Part shown: positions 7,823 to 15,823 of the stretch, piece by piece
Numbering within the stretch: position 1 is the stretch's first letter
Layout of the letters: the number at the start of each line of letters is the position of its first letter
Made by a program: the position numbers and the translations under genes
NCBI GenBank assembly: GCA_025699025.1
Contig: JAILWJ010000002.1
Span: 248,001-312,000 of the forward strand
Direction of reading: 5' to 3'
DNA from: Nitrosarchaeum sp.
GTDB lineage: Archaea; Thermoproteota; Nitrososphaeria; Nitrososphaerales; Nitrosopumilaceae
Length of the DNA stretch: 64,000 bases
Notes under the pieces: model-generated
Databases searched by the model: none
What the model was told of the DNA's origin: nothing
Seen by the model: the letters and a program-made list of their open reading frames with translations, nothing else

Positions 7823-9238
7823 TTAAACAAAATTAATCTTTGATACCTCGTTGTGTACTGCACTGATTGCCTTTCTGATGTTTCCTTCCGAATCATCAAC
7901 TATGATAACTATCCTTGATGTCTCTTCCTGCGCATCCATGTTCAGTATGTTCAGGCCTGCCTCGCCAATCTTTGCACTGGTTCTGGATGCAACCTGCTGC
8001 ACCCTCCACATCTCGTCTCCAATCAACGTTATCACTCCTCGGTTGTATGTTATTGTTGCAAGAGAGTCAAACCCTAGAAAGTATTTCTCATTTCTCTTTA
8101 TGTAGTCGGCATCAAGAAACAGAATCCTTGAAAATTCCATTCCATCTTTGGTAAACGGTGACAAAATTATGAACTCGCTGTATCTCTTGTCTTTCTCAAG
8201 CGAAGTCAGCAGCCTCTGTACATTTGATGTCTCAATTCTAAAAATTGCGCAATTTTCTTTTCCTGTGACTATCTTGATTGGATGCCCGTTTTTCCTGTCT
8301 GGAATCCTCTTGATTGTTGTAGTTTTGGATGGATCTTTCATGTTTGTAACCATTATTGGCATGTCTACGCCGTTTTCTACAATTTCTTTGATCGCAATTG
8401 GATCTAAAATCTTCATGCCAAACATTCCTGCCAGCCTTGCCTCATTGTATGATAGTTGATCTACCTCAACTAGCTCACTGTCTACGATCTTAGGATCTGC
8501 TGAAACCACCGAACTATCCTTCTCAAAATCTATGCTTGTTTCATATTTTTTATGAAATAAAATGCCAAGATCTGCTGCTGTTCTATCCGACCCGCCCCTC
8601 TCATAGGTGGTAACCACGCCGTCTTCTGTCTTTCCAATAAACCCTCCAATCGTCACGACATCGTTTTCTCTGACCATCTCCTCTGTCTTCTCTAAATGAT
8701 CACGTGATTTTGTGGCAAGAAAATTAGTTGATTCTATGTTGTTATCTGTGATTATTGGCCACTCCTCATATCTTGCTGCCTCGCTCTTCATCCCTTTGCT
8801 TTTTAGGATGTAATTCATTACATGTGACATTAGAATTTCCCCTGAAAATGCCAATGCCTGTGATCTTGTCTCATTGGCAAACTCTTTTTTTTGATATGCC
8901 TCATCAAGTGCCGACTGGGCCATCTTTAGGAGCGAGTCTATCTTTTTTTTGCATTCATTCATGTTTTCCTGGCTCACAAAACTCAAAATTTTATCATATG
9001 TTGCCTTTACCACCTCAAGGCTTGGCTTTGTCCCGTCTTCGGCGTTTTTGCCTTGTTCCAAAACCACGTCTGTCAAAGAACGCTTCTTTCCATTGGTTAT
9101 TGTGAGAGGAGCTGAAAACACTGCGATAACCTTTGAATCTTTTTTCAGGTCATTTATTCTGTCAATGACTACTGGAATTGTATCCCCGTTTGGGCCAATA
9201 GCGCTTCCTCCAAACTTGGCTACAACTAATTTTGTCAT
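7823..9238 (-). CDS. lysC: Aspartate kinase
   Basis: Phosphorylates aspartate, the entry step to threonine, methionine, homoserine and lysine. 471 aa, the usual length. The N-terminal kinase domain begins VAKFGGSAIGP (KFGGS nucleotide motif) and includes TIGGFIGKTEDG and TYERGGSDRTAADLG near residues 195-225. The C-terminal ~150 residues are two ACT-type regulatory domains (FRIETSNVQRLL; then NRGVITLIGDEM and ASRTSAKIGEAGLNI), so feedback control by an amino acid is likely. It shares the minus strand with the glycosyltransferase gene at 9291, 52 bp upstream. Confidence 0.93.
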   Translation of the reverse strand: MTKLVVAKFGGSAIGPNGDTIPVVIDRINDLKKDSKVIAVFSAPLTITNGKKRSLTDVVLEQGKNAEDGTKPSLEVVKATYDKILSFVSQENMNECKKKIDSLLKMAQSALDEAYQKKEFANETRSQALAFSGEILMSHVMNYILKSKGMKSEAARYEEWPIITDNNIESTNFLATKSRDHLEKTEEMVRENDVVTIGGFIGKTEDGVVTTYERGGSDRTAADLGILFHKKYETSIDFEKDSSVVSADPKIVDSELVEVDQLSYNEARLAGMFGMKILDPIAIKEIVENGVDMPIMVTNMKDPSKTTTIKRIPDRKNGHPIKIVTGKENCAIFRIETSNVQRLLTSLEKDKRYSEFIILSPFTKDGMEFSRILFLDADYIKRNEKYFLGFDSLATITYNRGVITLIGDEMWRVQQVASRTSAKIGEAGLNILNMDAQEETSRIVIIVDDSEGNIRKAISAVHNEVSKINFV

Positions 9239-9290
9239 GGTAACTTAGAAAAATTATTGGCCATCTATTAAACATTGGTTCAAATCTTTC

Positions 9291-10307
9291 TCAGATTAAC
9301 TTCTTGATCAATTCGGCTGCTTTACTGGCACCGTCTGTTGCCACAGGCATTCTGTCTTGCTCTAATTTCTCAGAAATCAGTTCTTCCAATCTAAATATGT
9401 CATCAAACTCAAAGCCTTCTCTTTTTGCATTGTCCTCCTGCTCAAAATGTCCCTTGATTGGAATGAAGATTCCTGGTGTTCCATATGCTCTGGCTTCATC
9501 AATTGTAGACTTTCCTGCAAGTGAAACAAGAACATCTGCTGCAAAGATGGCTTCGTGAAGGTTGTTGACAAATCCCAAATTTCTTGTATTTTTACCAAAC
9601 TCTCTAGTCAGCGATGGACCTGAAACCAGAACAATCTCGACATCCTGGCCTAGTTTTGGTATTATTTGCAATATTTTTTTAATCAAGAACGAACCCGCAT
9701 CTGTTCCGCCAATAGATACTAGGACAATCTTCTTTTCAAATGATAATCTGTCTCGCAGTTCCTTTCTTGTATGAGGTGTACTCCTGACAATCGGCCCTAT
9801 TCTTTTTATGTTTACCTGACTATCACCTTTTTCTGGAAGTATTACCAAATCGCATTTTTGGATGATATTGTGCATTGACTTGTTCATTTTTTTTTCAATA
9901 AATGACCCAAATCCCCTGACAAAATGTGTTTCCAAAATATCTGTGATCAATACGGTTGGGATTTTCTTTTCCTGTGCTATTGCAAGTGATGCAAAGTCCT
10001 CATCGCTTACTATGATGTGTGGGTTGTCTTCCTGGATGATCTTCTTTGATGTTTTTTTGCATTCCTTGTAATACTGATAATAATTCCACAGCCATCTTGC
10101 TGATTTTTGCAGCACTCCGTCATCTACAATAAATCTCGGCGGATTGTAGACGTCTCTGACCTCAAAATCTGAGTTTACGATTATTTTTGCCGCCTCGCTT
10201 CCTGTGACAAACCTTGATGAGAACTCTCTCAAATTCTCTGCAATGGCAATGTCTCTTGTTGCATGTCCCAGTCCGATTGGGCTGGTAAAAAAATCAAGAT
10301 CAACCAT
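9291..10307 (-). CDS. GT-B glycosyltransferase (MurG/GT28-like)
   Basis: 338 aa. The N-terminus has the GLGHATRD glycine-rich loop of GT28/MurG-like enzymes; the C-terminal half has SIGGTDAGS (about 200) and the nucleotide-sugar site ADVLVSLAGKSTIDEARAYGTPGIFIPI with a following EQEDNA. It probably transfers a sugar from a nucleotide donor to a lipid or glycan acceptor at the inner face of the membrane; the acceptor is unknown. It stands apart from the glycan locus at 27-64 kb. It diverges from the tRNA-Val gene. Confidence 0.75.
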   Translation of the reverse strand: MVDLDFFTSPIGLGHATRDIAIAENLREFSSRFVTGSEAAKIIVNSDFEVRDVYNPPRFIVDDGVLQKSARWLWNYYQYYKECKKTSKKIIQEDNPHIIVSDEDFASLAIAQEKKIPTVLITDILETHFVRGFGSFIEKKMNKSMHNIIQKCDLVILPEKGDSQVNIKRIGPIVRSTPHTRKELRDRLSFEKKIVLVSIGGTDAGSFLIKKILQIIPKLGQDVEIVLVSGPSLTREFGKNTRNLGFVNNLHEAIFAADVLVSLAGKSTIDEARAYGTPGIFIPIKGHFEQEDNAKREGFEFDDIFRLEELISEKLEQDRMPVATDGASKAAELIKKLI

Positions 10308-10388
10308 GATCTTCTAAAAATGTAATCTACATTTCTAGATTGTTTTTCAGTCTCAAAGTTTAAATGGTTTTTAGCAAGGTAGGTTTTC

Positions 10389-10463
10389 GGGTCCATAGTC
10401 CAGGTCGGTTATGACGTCGCCCTTACACGGCGAAGATCCAGGGTTCAAATCCCTGTGGACCCA
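10389..10463 (+). tRNA. tRNA-Val (anticodon TAC)
   Basis: 75 nt. Acceptor stem GGGTCCA (10389-10395) pairs perfectly with TGGACCC (10456-10462), discriminator A10463, no CCA encoded. The anticodon stem CGCC/GGCG encloses a loop with TAC; the T arm AGGGTTCAAATCCCT is canonical. A TATA-like TTTAAATGG about 27 bp upstream gives the promoter. No intron. No partial copy that would mark an integration site was found in the window. Confidence 0.95.
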
Positions 10464-10509
10464 TTTTCTCCAAGGCGAAATTTATATTGACTGCAAGATG
10501 TGGCTAGTC

Positions 10510-10572
10510 GTGTCAACAAAAAGCTTTGCAGCATGTTTTGTGTCATCTGGTATCGTTTCTGTCATCCCTTAG
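10510..10572 (+). CDS. Possible 20-aa leader peptide upstream of sbtA
   Basis: A GTG at 10510 lies about 26 bp after a TATA-like box (TTTATATT, 10481-10488) and opens a 20-codon frame ending at 10572 (VSTKSFAACFVSSGIVSVIP), 20 bp before the sbtA ATG. An in-frame ATG at 10498 would precede the predicted transcription start. If transcription of sbtA begins here, the peptide would be a leaderless upstream ORF. It may equally be chance in an 80-nt leader. Confidence 0.25.
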   Translation: MSTKSFAACFVSSGIVSVIP

Positions 10573-10592
10573 ATTTTTTGAGTTGATTCAAT

Positions 10593-11693
10593 ATGGACAT
10601 TGTAGCACTAATTCAAGCCAATATTCTGACTCCAGTTGTATTATTCTTCATTTTGGGGATAGTAGCGGCGCGCATAAAGTCTGATCTAAGGATTCCAGAG
10701 GCAATATCTGAATTCCTGCCAATCTACCTTCTGGCAGCCATTGGTCTTCATGGCGGCCTGGAGATGAGAAAGACAGGTTTTGAAAGTATGCTTGTGCCCT
10801 TGTTGGTTGCAGTTGCTTTGTCCATACTTATGACACTATATCACTATCAAATTTTGCACAGGCTTGGAAAATTCAACATCTTTGACTCGTATGCATTAGC
10901 ATCTACATATGGTGCAGTAGGGGCTGTGACATTTTCTGTAGGTCTGTCATTTCTCAAAAGCCAGGGCATTGAATCAGAAGGATACATTGCAGCAATACTT
11001 GCAACACTAGAGCCTATTGCCTTCATTCTTGCAATATTTCTAACAAACATGGCCGTATCAAAACAGATGCGGACAAAAAAAGAACCGTTTGTCAAAAATG
11101 ATCTAGACAAACCAGTTTCCGGAGAAGAGTTTGGAATAGCGCTGGAACAGAGCAAAACTAAACTCCTTACCGTATTGCGGGAGTCAATTACCGGAAAAGC
11201 AATAATCATACTACTTGGAAGTATCTTTATTGGATATGTAATAGGCGAGCACGGGTTTGCGCCAATAAAGATTGTGTTTGAAGACATGTTCATTGCAGGA
11301 ATTGTCATATTTCTCATAGAGATGGGGATAATAGCTGGTCAAAGGCTGGATGATATTAAAAAAGGCGGGGCGTTTCTAATAGGTTTTGCACTTGCAGTGC
11401 CTACAATAAACGGGTTGATTGGAGTGTTGATTGCAACATATCTGGAATTGAGTGTAGGAGGTGCTGTGATGTATGGACTGTTGTTTGCAAGCGCGTCATT
11501 TATTGCGGCACCTGCTGTATTGCGACATACAATACCTCAAGCAAAACCCAGTCTTTACATCACGTCTGCGTTGGGGATAACATTTCCATACATCATAATA
11601 ATATTGTTGCCAGTAATGCTGATGGTATCTACTGCGTTGCACAATATGGATGCGATAAACTTAATGGGAATATTTGATCAGGTGTTGCAATGA
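10593..11693 (+). CDS. sbtA: Sodium-dependent bicarbonate transporter, SbtA family
   Basis: 366-aa integral membrane protein with about ten hydrophobic segments arranged as two inverted halves (about 10-165 and 200-365) separated by a polar, lysine-rich cytoplasmic loop (about 155-200). The N-terminus (ANILTPVVLFFILGIVAARIKSD..IPEAISEFLPIYLLAAIGLHGG, read in pieces) matches the SbtA/DUF897 pattern. In cyanobacteria SbtA imports bicarbonate with Na+ at high affinity. Here it would feed the bicarbonate-using acyl-CoA carboxylase of the 3HP/4HB cycle, an inference. Its last four bases overlap the start of the PII-like gene (ATGA), so the pair is translationally coupled. Confidence 0.85.
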   Translation: MDIVALIQANILTPVVLFFILGIVAARIKSDLRIPEAISEFLPIYLLAAIGLHGGLEMRKTGFESMLVPLLVAVALSILMTLYHYQILHRLGKFNIFDSYALASTYGAVGAVTFSVGLSFLKSQGIESEGYIAAILATLEPIAFILAIFLTNMAVSKQMRTKKEPFVKNDLDKPVSGEEFGIALEQSKTKLLTVLRESITGKAIIILLGSIFIGYVIGEHGFAPIKIVFEDMFIAGIVIFLIEMGIIAGQRLDDIKKGGAFLIGFALAVPTINGLIGVLIATYLELSVGGAVMYGLLFASASFIAAPAVLRHTIPQAKPSLYITSALGITFPYIIIILLPVMLMVSTALHNMDAINLMGIFDQVLQ

Positions 11694-11995
11694 AGCTATT
11701 TGATGTGAAATTGCTAACCATCACTTGTGAGATCCTTGCACAAAAAAACGTGCTTGACATTTTGGGAAAATACAATGTCTCTGGATACACTCTGTACGAG
11801 GTGGAAGGAGACGGCTCCAAGGGAATCAGGGGACAGGGATTCAAAAATGACAAGAACGTAAAGATTGAGGTGTTACTGCATCAAGACAAAGTGGAACAGA
11901 TTGCAGAAGAAATTGCACGAACGCTGTTTTCTGACTATGCAATAATATTGTATGTGACTGATGTCAATGTCCTAAGACCAGAAAAATTTTCATGA
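11690..11995 (+). CDS. sbtB: PII-like regulator of the bicarbonate transporter, SbtB family
   Basis: 101 aa with the PII ferredoxin-like fold pattern: beta strand KLLTITCEI, helix, then GYTLYEVEGDGSKGIRGQGF where the T-loop and its base lie (about 32-51), VKIEVLLHQDKVEQIAEEIA and a final strand YAIILYVTDVNVLRPEKF. In cyanobacteria SbtB binds adenine nucleotides and inhibits SbtA. The C-terminal Cys-containing R-loop of some cyanobacterial SbtB proteins is absent. Coupling to sbtA by an ATGA overlap supports the assignment. Confidence 0.8.
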   Translation: MKLFDVKLLTITCEILAQKNVLDILGKYNVSGYTLYEVEGDGSKGIRGQGFKNDKNVKIEVLLHQDKVEQIAEEIARTLFSDYAIILYVTDVNVLRPEKFS

Positions 11996-12109
11996 TTCAT
12001 TTTGAAATAAATCTGATGTATTACATTAACAAATGTTGTAACTTTCATGTTTATAATGTGGACGATATCATTTCATACCGTATGTTTTGAGATGATTTAT
12101 TTTTCAATC

Positions 12110-12484
12110 TCATTTGGACCATTTTCGCATCCAGTTAAGCAGGTCTGTGATTGATTCTATTAGCTCTTGACCTTTTTGTGTCAGTCTATACTCTACTCGT
12201 GGAGGAATCTCTGCAAATGTCTCTCTTTCCAATATTCCTTCTGATACAAGCTCAGACAGCCTTGTTGCCAGCGTCTTACTGCTTATTCCTTTGAGGGATT
12301 TTTTGAACTGCTTGTGTCTTACAGGTTCTGTTGTGCAGCACAACGGAAAGAGGATCTCAAGTGTTGCCCTTTTTGTTATTAGATCTCTGATCGTGGATGT
12401 TTCCTTTAGAAGTTTTGATACGTCATACCCCTCAAACCCACACTTGTCTGAAATTACAGGCAGTTTTTTTCCTTTGGTTTCCAT
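12110..12484 (-). CDS. HxlR-family winged-helix regulator, cysteine-containing
   Basis: 124 aa. The winged helix is clear: FKKSLKGISSKTLATRLSELVSEGILERE (read in pieces; recognition helix about 70-85) followed by the wing PPRVEYRLTQKGQEL. Residues about 48-52 (PLCCTTEP) hold an adjacent Cys pair and the N-terminus has SDKCGFEG, where many HxlR proteins have one sensing Cys, so thiol or arsenite sensing is plausible. It diverges from arsM; the 60-bp gap carries two small inverted repeats. Likely represses or activates the arsenic cluster. Confidence 0.8.
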   Translation of the reverse strand: METKGKKLPVISDKCGFEGYDVSKLLKETSTIRDLITKRATLEILFPLCCTTEPVRHKQFKKSLKGISSKTLATRLSELVSEGILERETFAEIPPRVEYRLTQKGQELIESITDLLNWMRKWSK

Positions 12485-12490
12485 AGTTAC

Positions 12491-12541
12491 ACTAACTTCA
12501 TTAGTTTCTACTTGACAACTTTAATAGTTTACCTAGTAAAC
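12491..12541. promoter_or_regulatory. Divergent promoter/operator between the HxlR gene and arsM
   Basis: ACTAA/TTAGT arms (12491-12495 and 12501-12505) and GTTTAC/GTAAAC arms around CTA (12527-12541) are two short inverted repeats. A TATA-like TTTAATAG (about 12519-12526) lies 26 bp before the arsM ATG at 12548, so the GTTTAC palindrome sits between TATA and start, a repressing position. Confidence 0.5.
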
Positions 12542-12547
12542 CATAAC

Positions 12548-13300
12548 ATGAAAAATCTAATCAAAGAGGAAATCAAGACAAGATATTCTGCAATAGCAAC
12601 ATCTGGAAACACTGATTGCTGTTGCATGCCTGGGGAATGCAAGCCTGGCGATTCTCCTATCGATGCAACAAAATTAATTGGCTATGATCAAAAAGACCTT
12701 GAATCAATACCTCAGGAAGCAATCTTGGGTGTAGGGTGTGGTGCACCATTGAACCACGCCAAACTACAAGAAGGCGAAGTTGTAGTGGATTTGGGCTCTG
12801 GTGCAGGAATTGATGTCTTTCTTGCAGCCAAAAAGGTCTCTGACTCTGGTAAGGCCATAGGAATTGACATGACAGACAAAATGCTGGAAAAAGCCAGAGA
12901 GAATGCAAGAAAGGGAGGCTTTTCCAATGTGGAGTTTAAGAAAGGCGACATTGAAGAAAGCATTCCATTAAGCCATAACTATGTCGATGTGGTGATTAGC
13001 AACTGTGTAATCAACCTCACGACAAACAAGACAAGTGCATTCAAGGAAGTCTTTAGGATTTTAAAACATAAAGGAAGAATGGTAATATCTGATCTGGTCA
13101 CTGACAAGGAAATTTCAGCACAACAAGTGAGTTCAGAGCAGTGGTGTGCATGCATAGATGGTGCGCTGACAAAAGAAAATTACGTTAGATGTATTGCAGA
13201 AGCAGGATTCTCCAATATCAACATCCTTGAGGAAAGAATCTATACAGAAGACAACAACGGACGAAAGATTACCAGCATTGTAATCAAAGCTGTAAAATGA
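12548..13300 (+). CDS. arsM: Arsenite S-adenosylmethionine methyltransferase
   Basis: Methylates As(III) using SAM and thiols. 250 aa from ATG 12548; the in-frame ATG at 12512 would lie upstream of the TATA box and is rejected. SAM motif I DLGSGAGID is at 81-89. The Cys residues that bind arsenic in ArsM are present: Cys64 (GVGCGAP), Cys153 (SNCVIN) and Cys200/Cys202 (WCACIDGAL). The N-terminus adds a CCC triplet at 24-26 and Cys31. It heads a plus-strand cluster followed after 7 bp by arsC. Confidence 0.92.
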   Translation: MKNLIKEEIKTRYSAIATSGNTDCCCMPGECKPGDSPIDATKLIGYDQKDLESIPQEAILGVGCGAPLNHAKLQEGEVVVDLGSGAGIDVFLAAKKVSDSGKAIGIDMTDKMLEKARENARKGGFSNVEFKKGDIEESIPLSHNYVDVVISNCVINLTTNKTSAFKEVFRILKHKGRMVISDLVTDKEISAQQVSSEQWCACIDGALTKENYVRCIAEAGFSNINILEERIYTEDNNGRKITSIVIKAVK

Positions 13301-13307
13301 CTCGAAT

Positions 13308-13703
13308 ATGAAAAAAGTTCTTTTTGTGTGCGTTGAGAATGCCGGCAGAAGTAAGATGGCAGAGGCATTCTTTAAGAGATATGCACAAAACAAATTTGAA
13401 GCAACTAGCGCAGGTACAAATCCAAGTCAAAAAACTAATCCCGCCGTAGTAAAAGCAATGAGTGAGATTGGGATTGATATTGATCATCAGACTCCACAAC
13501 GACTGTCAGATGAGATGCTGTCTGATTCTGTTGTTGTCAATATGGGTTGCATGGACCAAGAGTCATGTCCTGCGTTGTTTGTAAGGGATATCATTAATTG
13601 GAATATTCCAGATCCAAAGGGAAAATCAATTGATGAGATACGAATAATACGTGATACAATAGATCTCAAAGTAAAAGAGCTCATCAAAAAACTAGAAGAC
13701 TAG
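13308..13703 (+). CDS. arsC: Arsenate reductase, thioredoxin-coupled LMW-phosphatase type
   Basis: 131 aa. The P-loop CVENAGRS (Cys8, Arg14; CX5R) is at the N-terminus and the general-acid loop PDPKG holds Asp102. Cys81 and Cys87 (GCMDQESC) match the relay pair of the Staphylococcus/Bacillus ArsC family, in which a Cys triad forms a disulfide cascade regenerated by thioredoxin. It reduces arsenate to arsenite, which ArsM can methylate and the neighbouring channel can release. The next gene starts 5 bp downstream. Confidence 0.9.
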   Translation: MKKVLFVCVENAGRSKMAEAFFKRYAQNKFEATSAGTNPSQKTNPAVVKAMSEIGIDIDHQTPQRLSDEMLSDSVVVNMGCMDQESCPALFVRDIINWNIPDPKGKSIDEIRIIRDTIDLKVKELIKKLED

Positions 13704-13708
13704 ATGCA

Positions 13709-14383
13709 ATGCACAAATCAAATTTTGTAATATTTCTGGCAGAACTGGCTGGCACATTTGGCCTGCTTGTTGCAGCTGCGGGCTCTATTGTATATGATGA
13801 AAGACTTGGAGGAAACTTGGGAATTGGTTTTATTGCTATATCTCATTTTGTCGGTTTAGGAATCATGATATTTTTGTTTGGAAGGCATTCCATGGCTCAC
13901 TTTAATCCTGCAGTAACTATTGCGTATTTTATTTCTAGATATATCAGTGCAAAACAGATCCTTGTCTATGTCTCGGCCCAAGCTATTGGTGCGTTTTTGG
14001 GCATAATGTTTGTAAAACACTTCTTGGGTAACTATGCAAATCTTGGATTGAACTCCCCAAATTATGAGTATTCCATAGGAGAATTTTTTGGAATAGAGGT
14101 TCTTGCAACCATATTTTTGATGGGAAGCATATTGATTGCAGTTAACATAAAGGGATTACAAAAAATATTCATTAGCGCTATAATTGCCGGATCTGTTGCA
14201 TTGGATGTGTTTTTCTTTGGTAGCATATCTGGCGCATCTATGAATCCTATCCGTTCTCTTGCTCCTGCAATATTTGAAAATATGCTGGATGATTTGTGGC
14301 TGTATTGGACTGCTCCATTTATTGGCAGCATTATTGTCGCATTACTCTTTAATCAAATTAAAAAGAAACTACCTCAAGCGTGA
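13709..14383 (+). CDS. MIP/aquaporin-family channel, probable arsenite exit channel
   Basis: 224-aa membrane protein with six helices and two half-membrane loops. The first signature is intact (AHFNPAVTIAYF, about 64-75); the second reads SGASMNPIRSLAP, with NPI instead of NPA. Aquaglyceroporins in ars operons (AqpS in rhizobia) let arsenite leave the cell down its gradient, and the position behind arsC supports that. A glycerol or water channel cannot be ruled out. Confidence 0.8.
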   Translation: MHKSNFVIFLAELAGTFGLLVAAAGSIVYDERLGGNLGIGFIAISHFVGLGIMIFLFGRHSMAHFNPAVTIAYFISRYISAKQILVYVSAQAIGAFLGIMFVKHFLGNYANLGLNSPNYEYSIGEFFGIEVLATIFLMGSILIAVNIKGLQKIFISAIIAGSVALDVFFFGSISGASMNPIRSLAPAIFENMLDDLWLYWTAPFIGSIIVALLFNQIKKKLPQA

Positions 14384-14447
14384 CAGTAAATATTGGTTGA
14401 ACCTTACTTAGTCTGATTAAATATGCGAGATGATTATGATTATCATG

Positions 14448-15431
14448 TCCGTTCAGATGGGAGCAAAAAAGACTCTGATTTTTACAGCCTTTGTCATGTT
14501 TTCACTGATCTTTCTTGGCGGTATCTTTGCAGTCACAAATGACATTGCCATTGGTGCAGGTCATGAACTGTCATATCCTTCTTGGTTGATAATCTCGTAT
14601 CTTTCCGGACTATCTATGATAATTTTGCCCTGCACTCTTCCTTTGGTGTTTATCATAATTCCGCTTAGTATGGGCAAAGGTGGAAAGAAAGGACTACTCA
14701 TGGCATTGTTGTTTGGTGCAGGCATTACCATAACAATCTCAATTTATGGTATGGTTATTGGAGCTGTCGGGCAAACAGCTAATCTGGATCAAATCTCAAT
14801 CTACATGTTTTTGATTGCAGGCATTGCAGCTTTTCTTTTTGGTCTGTCTCAATTGAAATTGTTTGAGCTCAAAATTCCCACATACTCTGGAACGCCAAAA
14901 TTCATTCAAAACCGTGGCGATTACTCCAAGTCATTTTTTATGGGATTGCTGTTGGGCAACGCAGGAGTTGGATGTCCCAATCCGATGTTTTACTGGCTTT
15001 TGATCTATGCTGCAAGTACGGGAAGTATGGAGATTGGCTCAACACTGGGAGCGGTACATGGCATAGGACGGGCAATTCCGTTAATTTTGTTGTCCATTCT
15101 TGCAATAGTTGGAATAAATTACACAAAAAGAATTACTGCAAACCGACAAAACATTGAAAAGCTAACAGGGTGGATGCTTGTAGTTATTGGCGCATTTTTG
15201 ATTATCCAGGGAATTCCGGGAGGTCACGAATGGTACGAGAACACGATTATTCACATAGCATGGAACAATTTTGTCTCGATGACTTCACTTCCACCAGAGT
15301 TTCATGTCGGTCAACACATTCATCAGTATGATGTCTCAATGCCCCAAGAGTTTGTGCCTGTGTTGTTTGGAGTTTTGATTGCGATTCCAGCAGTATGGTA
15401 TTTTACTCGCAGAAACAAAGTGATATCATGA
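14448..15431 (+). CDS. CcdA/DsbD-like transmembrane thiol transporter
   Basis: 327 aa from ATG 14448 (MSVQMGAKK), chosen because a TATA-like ATTAAATA lies about 28 bp upstream; ATG 14430 would add six residues. About eight hydrophobic segments; Cys residues sit in LPCTLPLVF (second helix) and GVGCPNPMFYW, the positions of the redox pair of CcdA/DsbD membrane cores. It should carry reducing equivalents across the membrane. Its stop overlaps the start of the YHS microprotein (ATGA). It has its own promoter but lies in line with the arsenic genes. Confidence 0.75.
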   Translation, partial: SVQMGAKKTLIFTAFVMFSLIFLGGIFAVTNDIAIGAGHELSYPSWLIISYLSGLSMIILPCTLPLVFIIIPLSMGKGGKKGLLMALLFGAGITITISIYGMVIGAVGQTANLDQISIYMFLIAGIAAFLFGLSQLKLFELKIPTYSGTPKFIQNRGDYSKSFFMGLLLGNAGVGCPNPMFYWLLIYAASTGSMEIGSTLGAVHGIGRAIPLILLSILAIVGINYTKRITANRQNIEKLTGWMLVVIGAFLIIQGIPGGHEWYENTIIHIAWNNFVSMTSLPPEFHVGQHIHQYDVSMPQEFVPVLFGVLIAIPAVWYFTRRNKVIS

Positions 15432-15562
15432 AAGATCCTGTCTGTGGAATGGATGTTGAAAAGGGAGAATCATTGACACACAAAGGAAAGGAGTACAGGT
15501 TCTGTTGCGCTACATGCAGGTGGGCATTTGAGCAGAACCCTGACCAGTTTGCACAATCATGA
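15428..15562 (+). CDS. YHS-domain metal-binding microprotein, 44 aa
   Basis: Begins MKDPVCGMDVEKGES and continues HKGKEYRFCCATCRWAFEQNP: the complete YHS core with Cys6 and the CCATC cluster. YHS domains bind metals and often accompany copper ATPases or mercury/arsenic genes. Start and stop both overlap neighbours by four bases (ATGA at 15428 and at 15559), a tight three-gene coupling with the CcdA-like and thioredoxin-like genes. Confidence 0.85.
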   Translation: MKDPVCGMDVEKGESLTHKGKEYRFCCATCRWAFEQNPDQFAQS

Positions 15563-15789
15563 AGATTCAAATCCTCACCACCCCCGGATGCTCAAACTGC
15601 CATGTCTTAGAGAACATGCTGAAAAAACTTGGGGTAAAGTATGATCTAATTGATGTGACAGAAGAGCCGGAATACCTGGAAAAATATCCGATATTTACCG
15701 CTCCGGGATTGGTCATAAATGACAAACTGGAATTTACAGGAATCCCGAAAACTAGAGAACTGGAAGAGAGACTGTCATCTAGCAGGTAA
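15559..15789 (+). CDS. Small thioredoxin/glutaredoxin-like protein
   Basis: 76 aa with the active site TTPGCSNCHVLE (Cys11, Cys14) and a cis-Pro region (FTAPGLVIND), resembling the small archaeal redox proteins of the MTH895/TM0996 type. It likely takes electrons from, or gives them to, the CcdA-like protein, and may reduce ArsC; both are inferences from the operon. Confidence 0.8.
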   Translation: MKIQILTTPGCSNCHVLENMLKKLGVKYDLIDVTEEPEYLEKYPIFTAPGLVINDKLEFTGIPKTRELEERLSSSR

Positions 15790-15823
15790 ATGTTTTTTAC
15801 ACTCAATACGCTTGGGTTTTCAA

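Noticed and set aside
7851-9248. Plus-strand frames of 79-116 codons opposite aspartate kinase
   Set aside because: Antisense shadows of a full-length, motif-complete kinase gene.
10389-10463. tRNA-Val as an integration site for a mobile element
   Set aside because: No duplicated tRNA 3' end and no integrase gene in the window; downstream genes (sbtAB) look like core functions.
12512-12547. Upstream ATG (12512) as arsM start
   Set aside because: It precedes the TATA-like box; the added residues do not match the ArsM N-terminus, and 12548 has ideal promoter spacing.
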